The position numbers and the translations under genes were made by a program. The notes under the pieces are model-generated. The model was given only the letters and a program-made list of their open reading frames with translations, ran no database searches and had not been told where the DNA came from. This document shows positions 1 to 6,480 of a stretch of 24,138 nt of DNA, piece after piece; position 1 is the stretch's first letter, and each line of letters opens with the position of its first letter. The stretch is from VRUE01 sp046733315. Lineage in GTDB: Bacteria; Actinomycetota; Thermoleophilia; Solirubrobacterales; 70-9. The stretch lies in assembly GCA_046733315.1 (NCBI GenBank), contig JBKPOV010000219.1, forward strand, positions 1-24,138. Reading direction: 5' to 3'.

Positions 1-1
1 G

Positions 2-559
2 AACGCCTACGGCCTCTTCGCCGCCGAGCGCGGCGTCCACCGCCTGGTGCGGATCTCTCCCTTCGATTCCTCGGCGCGTCGCCACACCAGCTTCGCCCAG
101 CTCGACGTCGGCCCGCTGGTCGACGAGGGGGTCGAGGTCGAGATCGACGATGCCGACCTGCGTGTCGATACCTACCGCGCCTCAGGGGCCGGCGGCCAGC
201 ACGTCAACAAGACCGATTCGGCGGTTCGCATCACTCACGTCCCGACCGGCGTCGTCGTGCAGTGCCAGAACGAGCGCTCGCAGACCCAGAACAAGGCGGT
301 GGCGATGCAGTTCCTGCGCGCGAAGCTGATCGAGCTGGAGGAGCGCAAACGCGCCGAAGAGCTGGCCAAGGTGCGCGGCGAAGTGAAGGACGTCGCCTGG
401 GGCTCGCAGATCCGCAGCTACTTCCTCCACCCCGACCAGCGGGTCAAGGACCACCGCACCGGTCACGAGGCCGGCGACGCCCAGCGCATCCTCGACGGCG
501 ACCTCGACGACTTCATCCGCGACTACCTCAACAAAACGGCCGCCTCGGCGGCGAACTAG
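2..559 (+). CDS. prfB: Peptide chain release factor 2 (RF2), 5'-truncated
   Basis: C-terminal 185 residues of RF2, which ends translation at UGA and UAA by triggering hydrolysis of the peptidyl-tRNA ester on the ribosome. The frame is open from base 2, so the start lies outside the window. The stop-codon recognition tripeptide SPF (bases 56-64) is the RF2 type, not the PxT of RF1. The catalytic GGQ loop is intact at 191-199 inside the conserved context YRASGAGGQHVNKT, followed by the conserved SQIRSY segment. The start of domain 2, the N-terminal domain and any programmed frameshift site cannot be seen. The downstream esterase begins just after the TAG stop, so the two may be cotranscribed. 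In many actinobacteria prfB lies close to ftsE-ftsX-smpB; here that cluster is about 17 kb away. Identification is near certain. Confidence 0.97.
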   Translation, partial: NAYGLFAAERGVHRLVRISPFDSSARRHTSFAQLDVGPLVDEGVEVEIDDADLRVDTYRASGAGGQHVNKTDSAVRITHVPTGVVVQCQNERSQTQNKAVAMQFLRAKLIELEERKRAEELAKVRGEVKDVAWGSQIRSYFLHPDQRVKDHRTGHEAGDAQRILDGDLDDFIRDYLNKTAASAAN

Positions 560-579
560 GGGTCGTCATCTCGGCGCCG

Positions 580-1224
580 CTGGAGTATCTAGAGCGTGCT
601 TCCGACGGCAAAGCCGGCGGTTTGCTGGCCCTCCATCACGGGCGGGGTACGGACGAGCGGGACGTGCTCGGCCTTGCCGATGCGCTCGACCCAGAGCGGC
701 GCTTGCACGTGGTGGCGCCCCGCGCGCCGCTCAGTCTTGACGGCTCGCCGGGCTTTCACTGGTACCTGGTGCCGCGCGTCGGCTATCCCGATCCCGCGAC
801 CTTTCACGCTGCTCGCGCGGCTCTGGCCGGGCTCCACGACGGACTCTGGGAGAAGATCGGCATCGAGCCCTCGCGCACGATCTTGGGCGGCTTCTCGATG
901 GGCACGGTGATGAGCTACGCGATGGCGTTCAGTGCGGAGCGGCCGGTGGTGGCCGGCGTGCTTGCCTTCGGCGGCTTCGTCCCAACCGTTGAGGATTGGA
1001 ACCCGATGTTCGAGCATCGACGAGGCACTCGTGCCTTCATCGCCCACGGTCGTCGAGATCCGATCATCGACATCGAGTTCGCCCACCGCGCTCGTCAGCT
1101 ACTCGAGGTCGCTGGCCTCGCCGTCGAGTACCACGAGTCCGACGTCGCTCACCAGATCGACCCCGTGCACCTCGAGGCGGCCGCAGCCTGGCTTGCGCGA
1201 GCGGTAGCGGTTACGCCCGAGTAG
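580..1224 (+). CDS. Phospholipase/carboxylesterase-family serine hydrolase
   Basis: Alpha/beta hydrolase of about 214 residues in the carboxylesterase/dienelactone-hydrolase-like group, probably a cytoplasmic esterase of unknown substrate. Counting from base 580, the visible features are an oxyanion-strand motif HHGRGTDERD (19-28), the nucleophile elbow GFSMG with Ser106, the acid Asp160 in GRRDPIID, and His191 in VAHQIDP. This completes a catalytic triad in the expected order. The segment FHWYLVPRVGYPDP is typical of this family. The start is a problem: there is no ATG, GTG or TTG between the prfB stop and base 622, while family alignment expects the protein to begin near LEYL (CTG at 580). 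An AGGGG at 558-562 would suit an ATC at 568. TTG at 622 would start right at the first core strand. The only earlier ATG, at 262, lies deep inside prfB. The product class is secure, the exact start is not. Confidence 0.85.
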   Translation: MEYLERASDGKAGGLLALHHGRGTDERDVLGLADALDPERRLHVVAPRAPLSLDGSPGFHWYLVPRVGYPDPATFHAARAALAGLHDGLWEKIGIEPSRTILGGFSMGTVMSYAMAFSAERPVVAGVLAFGGFVPTVEDWNPMFEHRRGTRAFIAHGRRDPIIDIEFAHRARQLLEVAGLAVEYHESDVAHQIDPVHLEAAAAWLARAVAVTPE

Positions 1225-1236
1225 ATTCCGTCGCCG

Positions 1237-2130
1237 ATGCAGCAGCAGCCACTCCCTGAGCTAGCAGGCGTCACCCATCGCTATGTCGACGTTCCCGGAG
1301 TCCGGCTGCACGTGGCGGAAGCAGGCGAGGGATCGCCGATCCTGCTCCTCCATGGCTGGCCGCAGCACTGGTGGACCTGGCGCAAGGTGATCCCGGCGCT
1401 TGCCGAGGACCATCGCGTCATCTGCCCGGACCTGCGCGGTTTCGGTTGGAGCGAGGCTCCGAGCGGTCCCTACGAGATCGGCGAACTCGCCGCAGACATG
1501 GTGGCCTTGCTCGACGCGCTGGAGCTCGACCAGGTCGACCTGATCGGCCACGACTGGGGCGGCTACACGGGCTTCCTGCTCTGCCTTGACGCGCCCGAGC
1601 GCATTCGCAACTACCTGGCCCTGGGAATCGTCCACCCCTGGTTCGAGCCGCCGAAACCGTCGCCGCAGTCGTTGCAGCGGGCCGCCTACCAGTTCCTCCT
1701 CGCCAGCCCGCTGCTTGGCGAGAGCGTCCTGCGCTTCGTGCCCGGCTTCGTCAGGTTGGCGCTGCGGCGCGCCGCTCACCCGGATATGCGGTGGAGCAAG
1801 CGGGAGGTCGATTGCTACGCGGAGAGCTTCCGGCCTCGCGATCACGCCCTCGCCTCTTCGCACATCTACCGCAGCTTCCTGACTCGTGAGGTGCCGCGCC
1901 TGCGGAAGGGCCACTACCGCTCGCGGCGCAGCTCGGTGCCGACCCGCATTCTCACCGGCGAAGCCGATCCGGTGATCCGAGCCGACATCCTCACCGGCTA
2001 TGAGCCCTACGCCGACGAGATGAGCGTCGAGGAGATCGCCGGCTGCGGCCACTTCATCGCCGAGGAGCGGCCGGATGTGGTGATTGAGCGGGCGCGCGAG
2101 CTCTTCGGTCCGGTCTCCGCCTCCTCCTAG
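1237..2130 (+). CDS. Alpha/beta hydrolase, epoxide hydrolase-like
   Basis: 297-residue alpha/beta hydrolase. The motif HGWPQHWWTWR (39-49) is the HGxP oxyanion region typical of epoxide hydrolases. The nucleophile elbow is GHDWGG with Asp106 in place of serine, as in epoxide hydrolases and haloalkane dehalogenases. The likely acid is Asp244 (TGEADPVI) and the base is His272 (GCGHFIAEERPD). Residues about 135-215 form the helical cap. HGxP together with an Asp nucleophile favours epoxide hydrolase over dehalogenase, but the substrate cannot be read from sequence. No signal peptide is seen, so it is probably cytoplasmic. The gene lies 12 bases after the esterase on the same strand and may share its transcript. 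Its TAG stop overlaps the stop of the convergent ogt gene within a single CTAG. ATG at 1237 is chosen as the first ATG after the upstream stop; no strong ribosome binding site is visible. Confidence 0.85.
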   Translation: MQQQPLPELAGVTHRYVDVPGVRLHVAEAGEGSPILLLHGWPQHWWTWRKVIPALAEDHRVICPDLRGFGWSEAPSGPYEIGELAADMVALLDALELDQVDLIGHDWGGYTGFLLCLDAPERIRNYLALGIVHPWFEPPKPSPQSLQRAAYQFLLASPLLGESVLRFVPGFVRLALRRAAHPDMRWSKREVDCYAESFRPRDHALASSHIYRSFLTREVPRLRKGHYRSRRSSVPTRILTGEADPVIRADILTGYEPYADEMSVEEIAGCGHFIAEERPDVVIERARELFGPVSASS

Positions 2131-2678
2131 AGCACGCCCTCCAACTTCAGCAGCGCCTCCTTCATCGGCAGGCCGCCGCCGTAGCCGCCCAGCGCGCCGC
2201 CGCTGCGCAGGACGCGGTGGCAGGGGACGACGATCGGAATCGGGTTGGAGCCGCAGGCGCTGCCGGCCGCCCGCACGGCGCGCTCGTTGCCGGCCCGACG
2301 CGCCATCTCGGTGTAGGTGCGAGTTTTGCCGTACGGGATGCGGTTGATCGCCCGTTGCACCTTGCCCCGGAAGCCGTGCGTGAGCTGCCAATCGATCGGC
2401 AGGTCGAACTCGGTCAACTTGCCTTCGAAGTAGAGCTCGAGCTCGCGCCGCGCCCGCTCCAGCTTGGTCGGAGCCTCGAGTACGCGGGGAGAGACCTTTG
2501 CGGCAAGCTCCTCGAGGGTCTCCTCCGGGTCGTAGTTGGGCAGGTTGACGCGGACAAGGCCACGCGGCGTAGCGGCGATCAGCAGTTGGCCGAAGGGCGA
2601 GTCGACGTTGGCATAGGCGACGTCGAGCAGCCCCTCGGCGTCGGCGCGCTCAGTGAGGCGTTGCAGCGATGCCTTCAT
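2127..2678 (-). CDS. ogt: Methylated-DNA-[protein]-cysteine S-methyltransferase
   Basis: 183-residue suicide repair protein that moves alkyl groups from O6-alkylguanine (and O4-alkylthymine) in DNA to its own cysteine. The active-site motif PCHRV is intact with Cys153, preceded by the conserved GSNPIPIVV stretch, and the helix-turn-helix region GKVQRAINRIPYGKTRTYTEMA is in place. The N-terminal half (from about residue 18, DVAYANVDSPFGQLLIAATPRGL) is the usual Ogt/MGMT beta domain. An AdaA-like zinc domain is absent, so this is a repair enzyme and not an Ada regulator. The ATG (2678-2676) overlaps the TGA of the upstream sigma-factor gene as ATGA, which fixes the start and indicates translational coupling. 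The open frame extends further upstream, but that part lies in the sigma gene out of frame and is a shadow. Confidence 0.95.
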   Translation of the reverse strand: MKASLQRLTERADAEGLLDVAYANVDSPFGQLLIAATPRGLVRVNLPNYDPEETLEELAAKVSPRVLEAPTKLERARRELELYFEGKLTEFDLPIDWQLTHGFRGKVQRAINRIPYGKTRTYTEMARRAGNERAVRAAGSACGSNPIPIVVPCHRVLRSGGALGGYGGGLPMKEALLKLEGVL

Positions 2679-3139
2679 GCCAGCTCCTCTCTCAATCGCT
2701 TGATTCCCTCGTGCAGGCTGCGGCGTGCCGCCTCCGGCGAGCAGCCGAGAGCCGCGGCGATCTCGGCATGGGGAAGGTCGCTGCCGTAGCGAAGCGCCAC
2801 GGCCGCTCGCTGCTTGGGTGGCAGCGCTCCCACCTTCTTCCAGATCCCGTCGTCGGGGGGCTCGGGATCGTTTGTCTCGATCTCGGCCAGCTCGGCTACT
2901 GGCAGCGGGCGACGGCCGTTGGCGCGGTGGTGGTCGATCGCCTTTCGGTGGGCGATCGTCAAGAGCCAACCGCGCAGGTTGGCTGCGTCGTTCAGCTTTG
3001 GGTAGGCGCGCAAGGCGGCGAGGAAAGTCTCCTGAAAGCAGTCCTCGGCGTCGCTGCGTCCGACCGCTCCGCGAAGCACGCCCATCACATCGGCGGCGTG
3101 CTCGTCGAGCAGGGTCTGGAAGGGGGGGAGTCGGGACAC
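2675..3139 (-). CDS. ECF-type RNA polymerase sigma factor (sigma-70 family)
   Basis: 154-residue two-domain sigma factor. Sigma region 2 spans about residues 8-75, with the core-binding and -10 reading segment EDCFQETFLAALRAYPKL followed by LRGWLLTIAHRKAIDHHR. Sigma region 4 spans about 103-153, with LPPKQRAAVALRYGSDLPHAEIAAALGCSPEAARRSLHEGIKRLREEL as its helix-turn-helix (quoted here as a description of the segment). Regions 1 and 3 are absent, as expected for an ECF factor. The start is GTG at 3139. Only a weak AAGA precedes it. No anti-sigma factor gene adjoins; instead the gene is coupled by a four-base overlap to ogt, which suggests that it controls, or is co-induced with, an alkylation response. 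A CTTGCAA half-site (3141-3147) sits immediately upstream of its start codon, matching the repeats that surround the neighbouring regulator gene. Confidence 0.9.
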   Translation of the reverse strand: MSRLPPFQTLLDEHAADVMGVLRGAVGRSDAEDCFQETFLAALRAYPKLNDAANLRGWLLTIAHRKAIDHHRANGRRPLPVAELAEIETNDPEPPDDGIWKKVGALPPKQRAAVALRYGSDLPHAEIAAALGCSPEAARRSLHEGIKRLREELA

Positions 3140-3189
3140 TCTTGCAATTAAACGTTCTGGTGGGGCCGGGCGTGAGAGCGCTATCCGCT

Positions 3190-3224
3190 CTACTTGTTAC
3201 TTACATGCAATAATTGCAAGTAGC
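3190..3224. promoter_or_regulatory. Candidate operator in the sigma/regulator divergent intergenic region
   Basis: This AT-rich stretch in otherwise GC-rich DNA holds CTACTTG at 3190-3196, TTACTT at 3197-3202, the near-central palindrome TGCAAT-A-ATTGCA at 3206-3218, and an inverted copy of CTACTTGCAA (read as TTGCAAGTAG) at 3214-3223. The same decamer recurs as direct repeats after the regulator gene. The arrangement is what a repressor operator between two divergent genes would look like. Binding by the adjacent winged-helix protein is inference. No convincing -35/-10 pair could be fixed on either strand. Confidence 0.5.
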
Positions 3225-3228
3225 TTAC

Positions 3229-4638
3229 ATGGGAACGATTGCGGTCGAAAATGCCCTCAACGCTTCGCCTCGGGAGGTCGGCGGCGAACTCGCTGGTATC
3301 GCCGAGGACCAGTGGTTGGAGAGGAAGTCGGCGAGGATTTCGCCCCGCGACTTGGCAAACACCTTGATCGGCTTCGCCAATGCCGACGGGGGGATTGTGG
3401 TCGTGGGCATCTCCGATGGCAAGGTCGAGGGCACGAGCAGCAATCCGAAGAGGCGAAATGCCCAGTTTCAGGCCAACGTCGACTTCTGCTCTCCGCCGGC
3501 GCGTGCAAAGCCCCAGCTGGTTGATTGCATCGGCAGCGACGGTGAGCCGAACGAGCTCCTCGTCTTCGAGGTTGAGCCCGGTGACGCAGTTCATGCGAAC
3601 CAGAAAGATGAGGTCTTCCTCCGAGTTGGCGATGAGAACCGCAGGCTCAACTTTGCCCAGCGGCAGGAGCTCCTCTACGACAAGGGGCAGGCCAGCTATG
3701 AGGCAGGCATTTCCGGAGCCTCGCTGGACTCGGTCGAAGAGGCCCTTCTGGCGGATTACGCGATCGCCGTGGGTGCGCCCGATTCAAGGCGTCTGCTGCA
3801 TGCGCGCGGACTGGCAATCGGCGAAGGGCTGACGATCGCCGGTTGCCTTCTCTTTGCCGAAGCGCCACAGGCGTTTCTGCCCGAGGCATACATCAGAGTG
3901 CTGCGATACCGGGGACACGAGCGCGGTTCAGGGGCTCGCCAGCAGCTCGTCGCCGATATCAGGCTCGAGGGCCCGATCCCGGAACAACTGGCCGAGGCGC
4001 GAGAACAGGTCAAGCGTCTGCAGCCGACCCGCAGGGCGCTGGGCGCAGCGGGAGCTTTCGAGGACGTGCCGCTGGTGCCCGAGGATGCTTGGCTGGAGGG
4101 GATCGTCAACGCGGCCGTGCATCGCTCCTACAGCATGGTCGGCGACCACATTCGAGTCGATATTTTCGACGACCGGATCGAGATTTCGAGCCCGGGACGC
4201 TTTCCCGGCCTCGTGGACCTCAGCAATCCGTTGCAGGCGATGCGCTTTGCGCGCAATCCGCGGATCGCGCGGGTCTGCGCCGACCTCAGCCTCGGACAGG
4301 AGCTCGGGGAGGGGATTCGCCGCATGTTCGAGGAGATGCGGCACGCTGGCCTGACCGATCCCGTCTACAGGCAGACTTCGGGAGGCGTCGTGCTGCAGCT
4401 CCTGGCCGAGCCTGTCGACCGGAAGCTGGAGGAACGACTACCGGAGCAAGCGCGTGCGATCAGTAGGACTCTGCGCTCGGAAGGAAGAATGAGCACCGGT
4501 GACCTGACGAATGCCCTGGGCGTTTCAAGGCCCGTCGTTCAACGAGAACTCAGCATGCTGAGAGACGCGGGGATCGTCGAGTGGGTTGGAAAGTCGCAAA
4601 GGGATCCGCGCGCCTATTGGCGACTCAAGACGAAATAA
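3229..4638 (+). CDS. AlbA_2 (Schlafen-type) domain / ATPase-fold / winged-helix transcriptional regulator
   Basis: 469-residue protein with three recognisable parts. An AlbA_2-type nucleic-acid-binding domain (about residues 20-140) shows WLERKSARISPRDLANTL, then GFANADGGIVVVGISDG. A second domain (about 285-390) resembles the ATP-binding C-terminal domain paired with AlbA_2 in 'RecG-like' regulators, with GIVNAAVHRSY, HIRVDIFDDRIEISSPG and LGEGIRRMFEEM. A C-terminal winged helix (about 415-465) reads STGDLTNALGVSRPVVQRELSMLRDAGIV. Proteins of this build are annotated as putative transcriptional regulators, mostly without known targets. ATG at 3229 is preferred; an in-frame TTG at 3214 would add five residues but would place the start inside the inverted repeat. 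No Shine-Dalgarno sequence is seen before either. Repeats of CTACTTGCAA type flank the gene on both sides. Its codon use looks slightly less GC-biased than that of its neighbours, so acquisition by transfer is possible. Confidence 0.85.
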   Translation: MGTIAVENALNASPREVGGELAGIAEDQWLERKSARISPRDLANTLIGFANADGGIVVVGISDGKVEGTSSNPKRRNAQFQANVDFCSPPARAKPQLVDCIGSDGEPNELLVFEVEPGDAVHANQKDEVFLRVGDENRRLNFAQRQELLYDKGQASYEAGISGASLDSVEEALLADYAIAVGAPDSRRLLHARGLAIGEGLTIAGCLLFAEAPQAFLPEAYIRVLRYRGHERGSGARQQLVADIRLEGPIPEQLAEAREQVKRLQPTRRALGAAGAFEDVPLVPEDAWLEGIVNAAVHRSYSMVGDHIRVDIFDDRIEISSPGRFPGLVDLSNPLQAMRFARNPRIARVCADLSLGQELGEGIRRMFEEMRHAGLTDPVYRQTSGGVVLQLLAEPVDRKLEERLPEQARAISRTLRSEGRMSTGDLTNALGVSRPVVQRELSMLRDAGIVEWVGKSQRDPRAYWRLKTK

Positions 4639-4710
4639 CTACTTGCAGCTACTTGCAACCTACTTGAAATTGACCTCAAATATCCCTGCAAAAAGGCACT
4701 TTTACTTGAA
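4639..4710 (+). repeat. Helically phased direct repeats CTACTTGNAA upstream of nadC
   Basis: Four copies of a CTACTTG-type unit lie in the same orientation: CTACTTGCAG at 4639, CTACTTGCAA at 4649, CTACTTGAAA at 4660, and TTACTTGAAA at 4702. Their spacings are 10, 11 and 42 bases, about one, one and four helical turns, so they would face the same side of the DNA. The first copy starts directly after the TAA of the AlbA_2 regulator and the last ends at the nadC start codon. The copy at 4648-4658 (GCTACTTGCAA) is an exact inverted match to TTGCAAGTAGC at 3214-3224. The tract is markedly AT-rich compared with both flanking genes. I read it as an operator array; a role in DNA mobility is the alternative. 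Confidence 0.7.
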
Positions 4711-5580
4711 ATGGACCCGTGGGAAATGAATAGCTCTGACCTGAGCTCGGTCGTGGCTGGGGCGCTGGCAGAGGACGTCGGGGTTGGGGACGTGACCGCG
4801 GAGACGACCGTGCCGGCGGAGGCGCGGGGACGGGCGCGGATCGTGCAGAAGCAGCCGGGCGTCGTTTATGGCCTCGGCCTAGTAGCCGAGACGATGCGGC
4901 AGTGCGGCGTCGTGGACGTCGACAACCTGATCGTTGAGGGGCAATGGCGCGACTCGGTGCCGGCCGAGGTTCTCTTCGCGAGCGGCACGGCGAGAGGGCT
5001 GCTTGCCGCGGAGCGGACCGCGCTCAACTTCCTCGGCCATCTCTCTGGCATCACCACGCTGACCGCCCGCTTCGTCGAGGCCGTTGCCGGTACAAGTGCG
5101 ACGATCCTCGACACGCGCAAGACGACGCCCGGGTTGCGTGAGCTGGAGAAGGCCGCGGTGCTCGCTGGGGGTGGCCGCAACCACCGCATGGGCCTCTACG
5201 ACGCGATCCTGATCAAGGAGAACCACATCGCCCTCGCCGGCAGCCTGGCCAAAGCCGTTCACGCTGCCCGCAGCACACACCCCGAGCTGGCGGTCGAGGT
5301 CGAGTGCCGCAACCTCGACGAGGTCGCCTACGCTCTCGGCACCGGCGCCGACGTCCTCCTGCTCGACAACATGGATGCTGGCACCTTGCGCAAGGCGGTC
5401 GAGTTGCGCGACGGCAATGCGCATAGAGATGGAAAAGGCCCGTCGCTGGAGGCCTCGGGGGGGGTCAATCTGGAGACGGTTCGAACGATCGCCGAGTCCG
5501 GCGTCGACTTCATCTCCGTTGGCGCCCTCACCCACTCGGCCCCCACGCTCGACTTCAGCATGCTGATCGAGCGGGCTTGA
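4711..5580 (+). CDS. nadC: Nicotinate-nucleotide diphosphorylase (quinolinate phosphoribosyltransferase)
   Basis: 289 residues, the usual NadC length. It condenses quinolinate with PRPP, with loss of CO2, to give nicotinate mononucleotide in de novo NAD synthesis in the cytoplasm. Diagnostic segments are EDVGVGDVTAETTVP at the N-terminus, LNFLGHLSGITTLTARFV, the substrate-binding DTRKTTPGLRELEKAAVLAGGG with the conserved Arg-Lys pair, HRMGLYDAILIKENH, VEVECRNLDE, LLLDNM, and the C-terminal ASGGVNLETVRTIAESGVDFISVGALTHS phosphate-binding part. ATG at 4711 directly follows the last CTACTTG-type repeat and has no Shine-Dalgarno. An alternative ATG at 4726 has GGGA just upstream and would shorten the protein by five non-conserved residues. 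The gene converges with the fpg gene 25 bases later, with no clear terminator between them. The repeats in front suggest control by the upstream regulator. Confidence 0.96.
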   Translation: MDPWEMNSSDLSSVVAGALAEDVGVGDVTAETTVPAEARGRARIVQKQPGVVYGLGLVAETMRQCGVVDVDNLIVEGQWRDSVPAEVLFASGTARGLLAAERTALNFLGHLSGITTLTARFVEAVAGTSATILDTRKTTPGLRELEKAAVLAGGGRNHRMGLYDAILIKENHIALAGSLAKAVHAARSTHPELAVEVECRNLDEVAYALGTGADVLLLDNMDAGTLRKAVELRDGNAHRDGKGPSLEASGGVNLETVRTIAESGVDFISVGALTHSAPTLDFSMLIERA

Positions 5581-5605
5581 TTGGGCCCTCCCTCGCAGAG
5601 CCGCA

Positions 5606-6451
5606 TCACTTGAGCAAGCGGGAGAGGCGGCGGTCCTTGAGCACGCGTCCGCCGGTCTGCTCCTTGGGGCAATAGTTGGTCTGGTGCTCTGAGAAGAAGA
5701 CGGCCTCGATGGTGGCGCCGCAGCGTGGGCACGGCTGGCCCTCGCGTTTGTGGACCTGTAGCGGCATCGGCAGCTTGTCGGGGAGCGTGTCGCCGATGGT
5801 CTCTTCGTAGTGGTCAATTGCCCTGCCGAGCACCGCCAGGGCGCCGTGGAGACGCTCGACCTCCGTCTGGTCCAGTTCGGATCCCTTCTTGAATGGGGAG
5901 AGGCGCGCCTCCCAAAGGATCTCGTCGACCCAGGAGCGGCCGATGCCTGCGAGGTCGCCCTGGTGGCGGAGGAGGGGGTGGAGGTGGCGGGGCTGGTCGA
6001 TCAGCGCCGCGAACTCCTCCCGTGGTGGCGGCGGCCAGGCTTCCGGGCCCAGCCGAGCAACCGCCTCATCGCTGTCGACGGCGTCGCTTGCAAGCAGCTT
6101 CGCCCATGCCCGCTGCTTCGTCCCGAACTCCCGCAACCGCAGCTCCCGCCCATCATCCAGCCGGATAAGCACCCGCGACGCCCGGTCTTTCAGCGAGGCC
6201 CGTTTGTCGAAGAGGCGCAGCCTTCCCGCCGACATGAGATGGATCAAGAGCGAGAGATCGCCGAACTCGACAACGGGCATCTTCCCCACCCGCCGCACGC
6301 CACTGACCTCACGACCCACCAACTCTTCCAAGGTCGGCTCAAAGGTCTTCATCACATTCATCCCCGGCGCAACGACCGATTCAACCGAAGCTCCCGACAA
6401 CGCGATGTTCAACCGCCGCGCTGTGATCTCAACCTCAGGCAACTCGGGCAT
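5606..6451 (-). CDS. mutM: Fpg/MutM-family DNA glycosylase (formamidopyrimidine-DNA glycosylase-like)
   Basis: 281-residue base-excision repair enzyme of the Fpg/Nei family, which removes oxidised bases and cleaves the abasic strand by beta/delta elimination. The start is fixed by the catalytic N-terminus MPELPEVE (Pro2 Schiff-base nucleophile, Glu3) at 6451; the open frame continues upstream but the proline must follow the initiator. The conserved lysine is in RRVGKMPVVEF, HLMSAGRLRLF forms the DNA-contact turn, and AGIGRSWVDEILWEARLSP is the helix-two-turn-helix. The C-terminal zinc finger begins CPRCGATI but ends YCPKEQTGGR, so the fourth cysteine expected in CPxCQ is a glutamate and metal binding may be altered. 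Whether the enzyme prefers 8-oxoguanine (Fpg) or oxidised pyrimidines (Nei) is not decided by sequence, so the symbol is provisional. It is divergent from nadA and convergent with nadC. Confidence 0.9.
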   Translation of the reverse strand: MPELPEVEITARRLNIALSGASVESVVAPGMNVMKTFEPTLEELVGREVSGVRRVGKMPVVEFGDLSLLIHLMSAGRLRLFDKRASLKDRASRVLIRLDDGRELRLREFGTKQRAWAKLLASDAVDSDEAVARLGPEAWPPPPREEFAALIDQPRHLHPLLRHQGDLAGIGRSWVDEILWEARLSPFKKGSELDQTEVERLHGALAVLGRAIDHYEETIGDTLPDKLPMPLQVHKREGQPCPRCGATIEAVFFSEHQTNYCPKEQTGGRVLKDRRLSRLLK

Positions 6452-6480
6452 ATCCCAAGTCTGGCCGACTCGGCCGCTCC

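Noticed and set aside
262..579. N-terminal extension of the esterase frame back to ATG 262
   Set aside because: The added 106 residues are Arg/Pro/Gly-rich out-of-frame translation of prfB and lack any family similarity.
2679..2969. N-terminal extension of the ogt frame
   Set aside because: It is an out-of-frame reading of the sigma-factor gene; the ATGA overlap gives a better start and the family length fits.
3190..4710. CRISPR-like array or origin iterons for the CTACTTG repeats
   Set aside because: The repeats are too short, too few and partly contiguous, with no uniform spacers and no replication gene nearby.
5581..5605. Terminator between convergent nadC and mutM
   Set aside because: No stem-loop with a T-tract can be drawn in the 25 bases.
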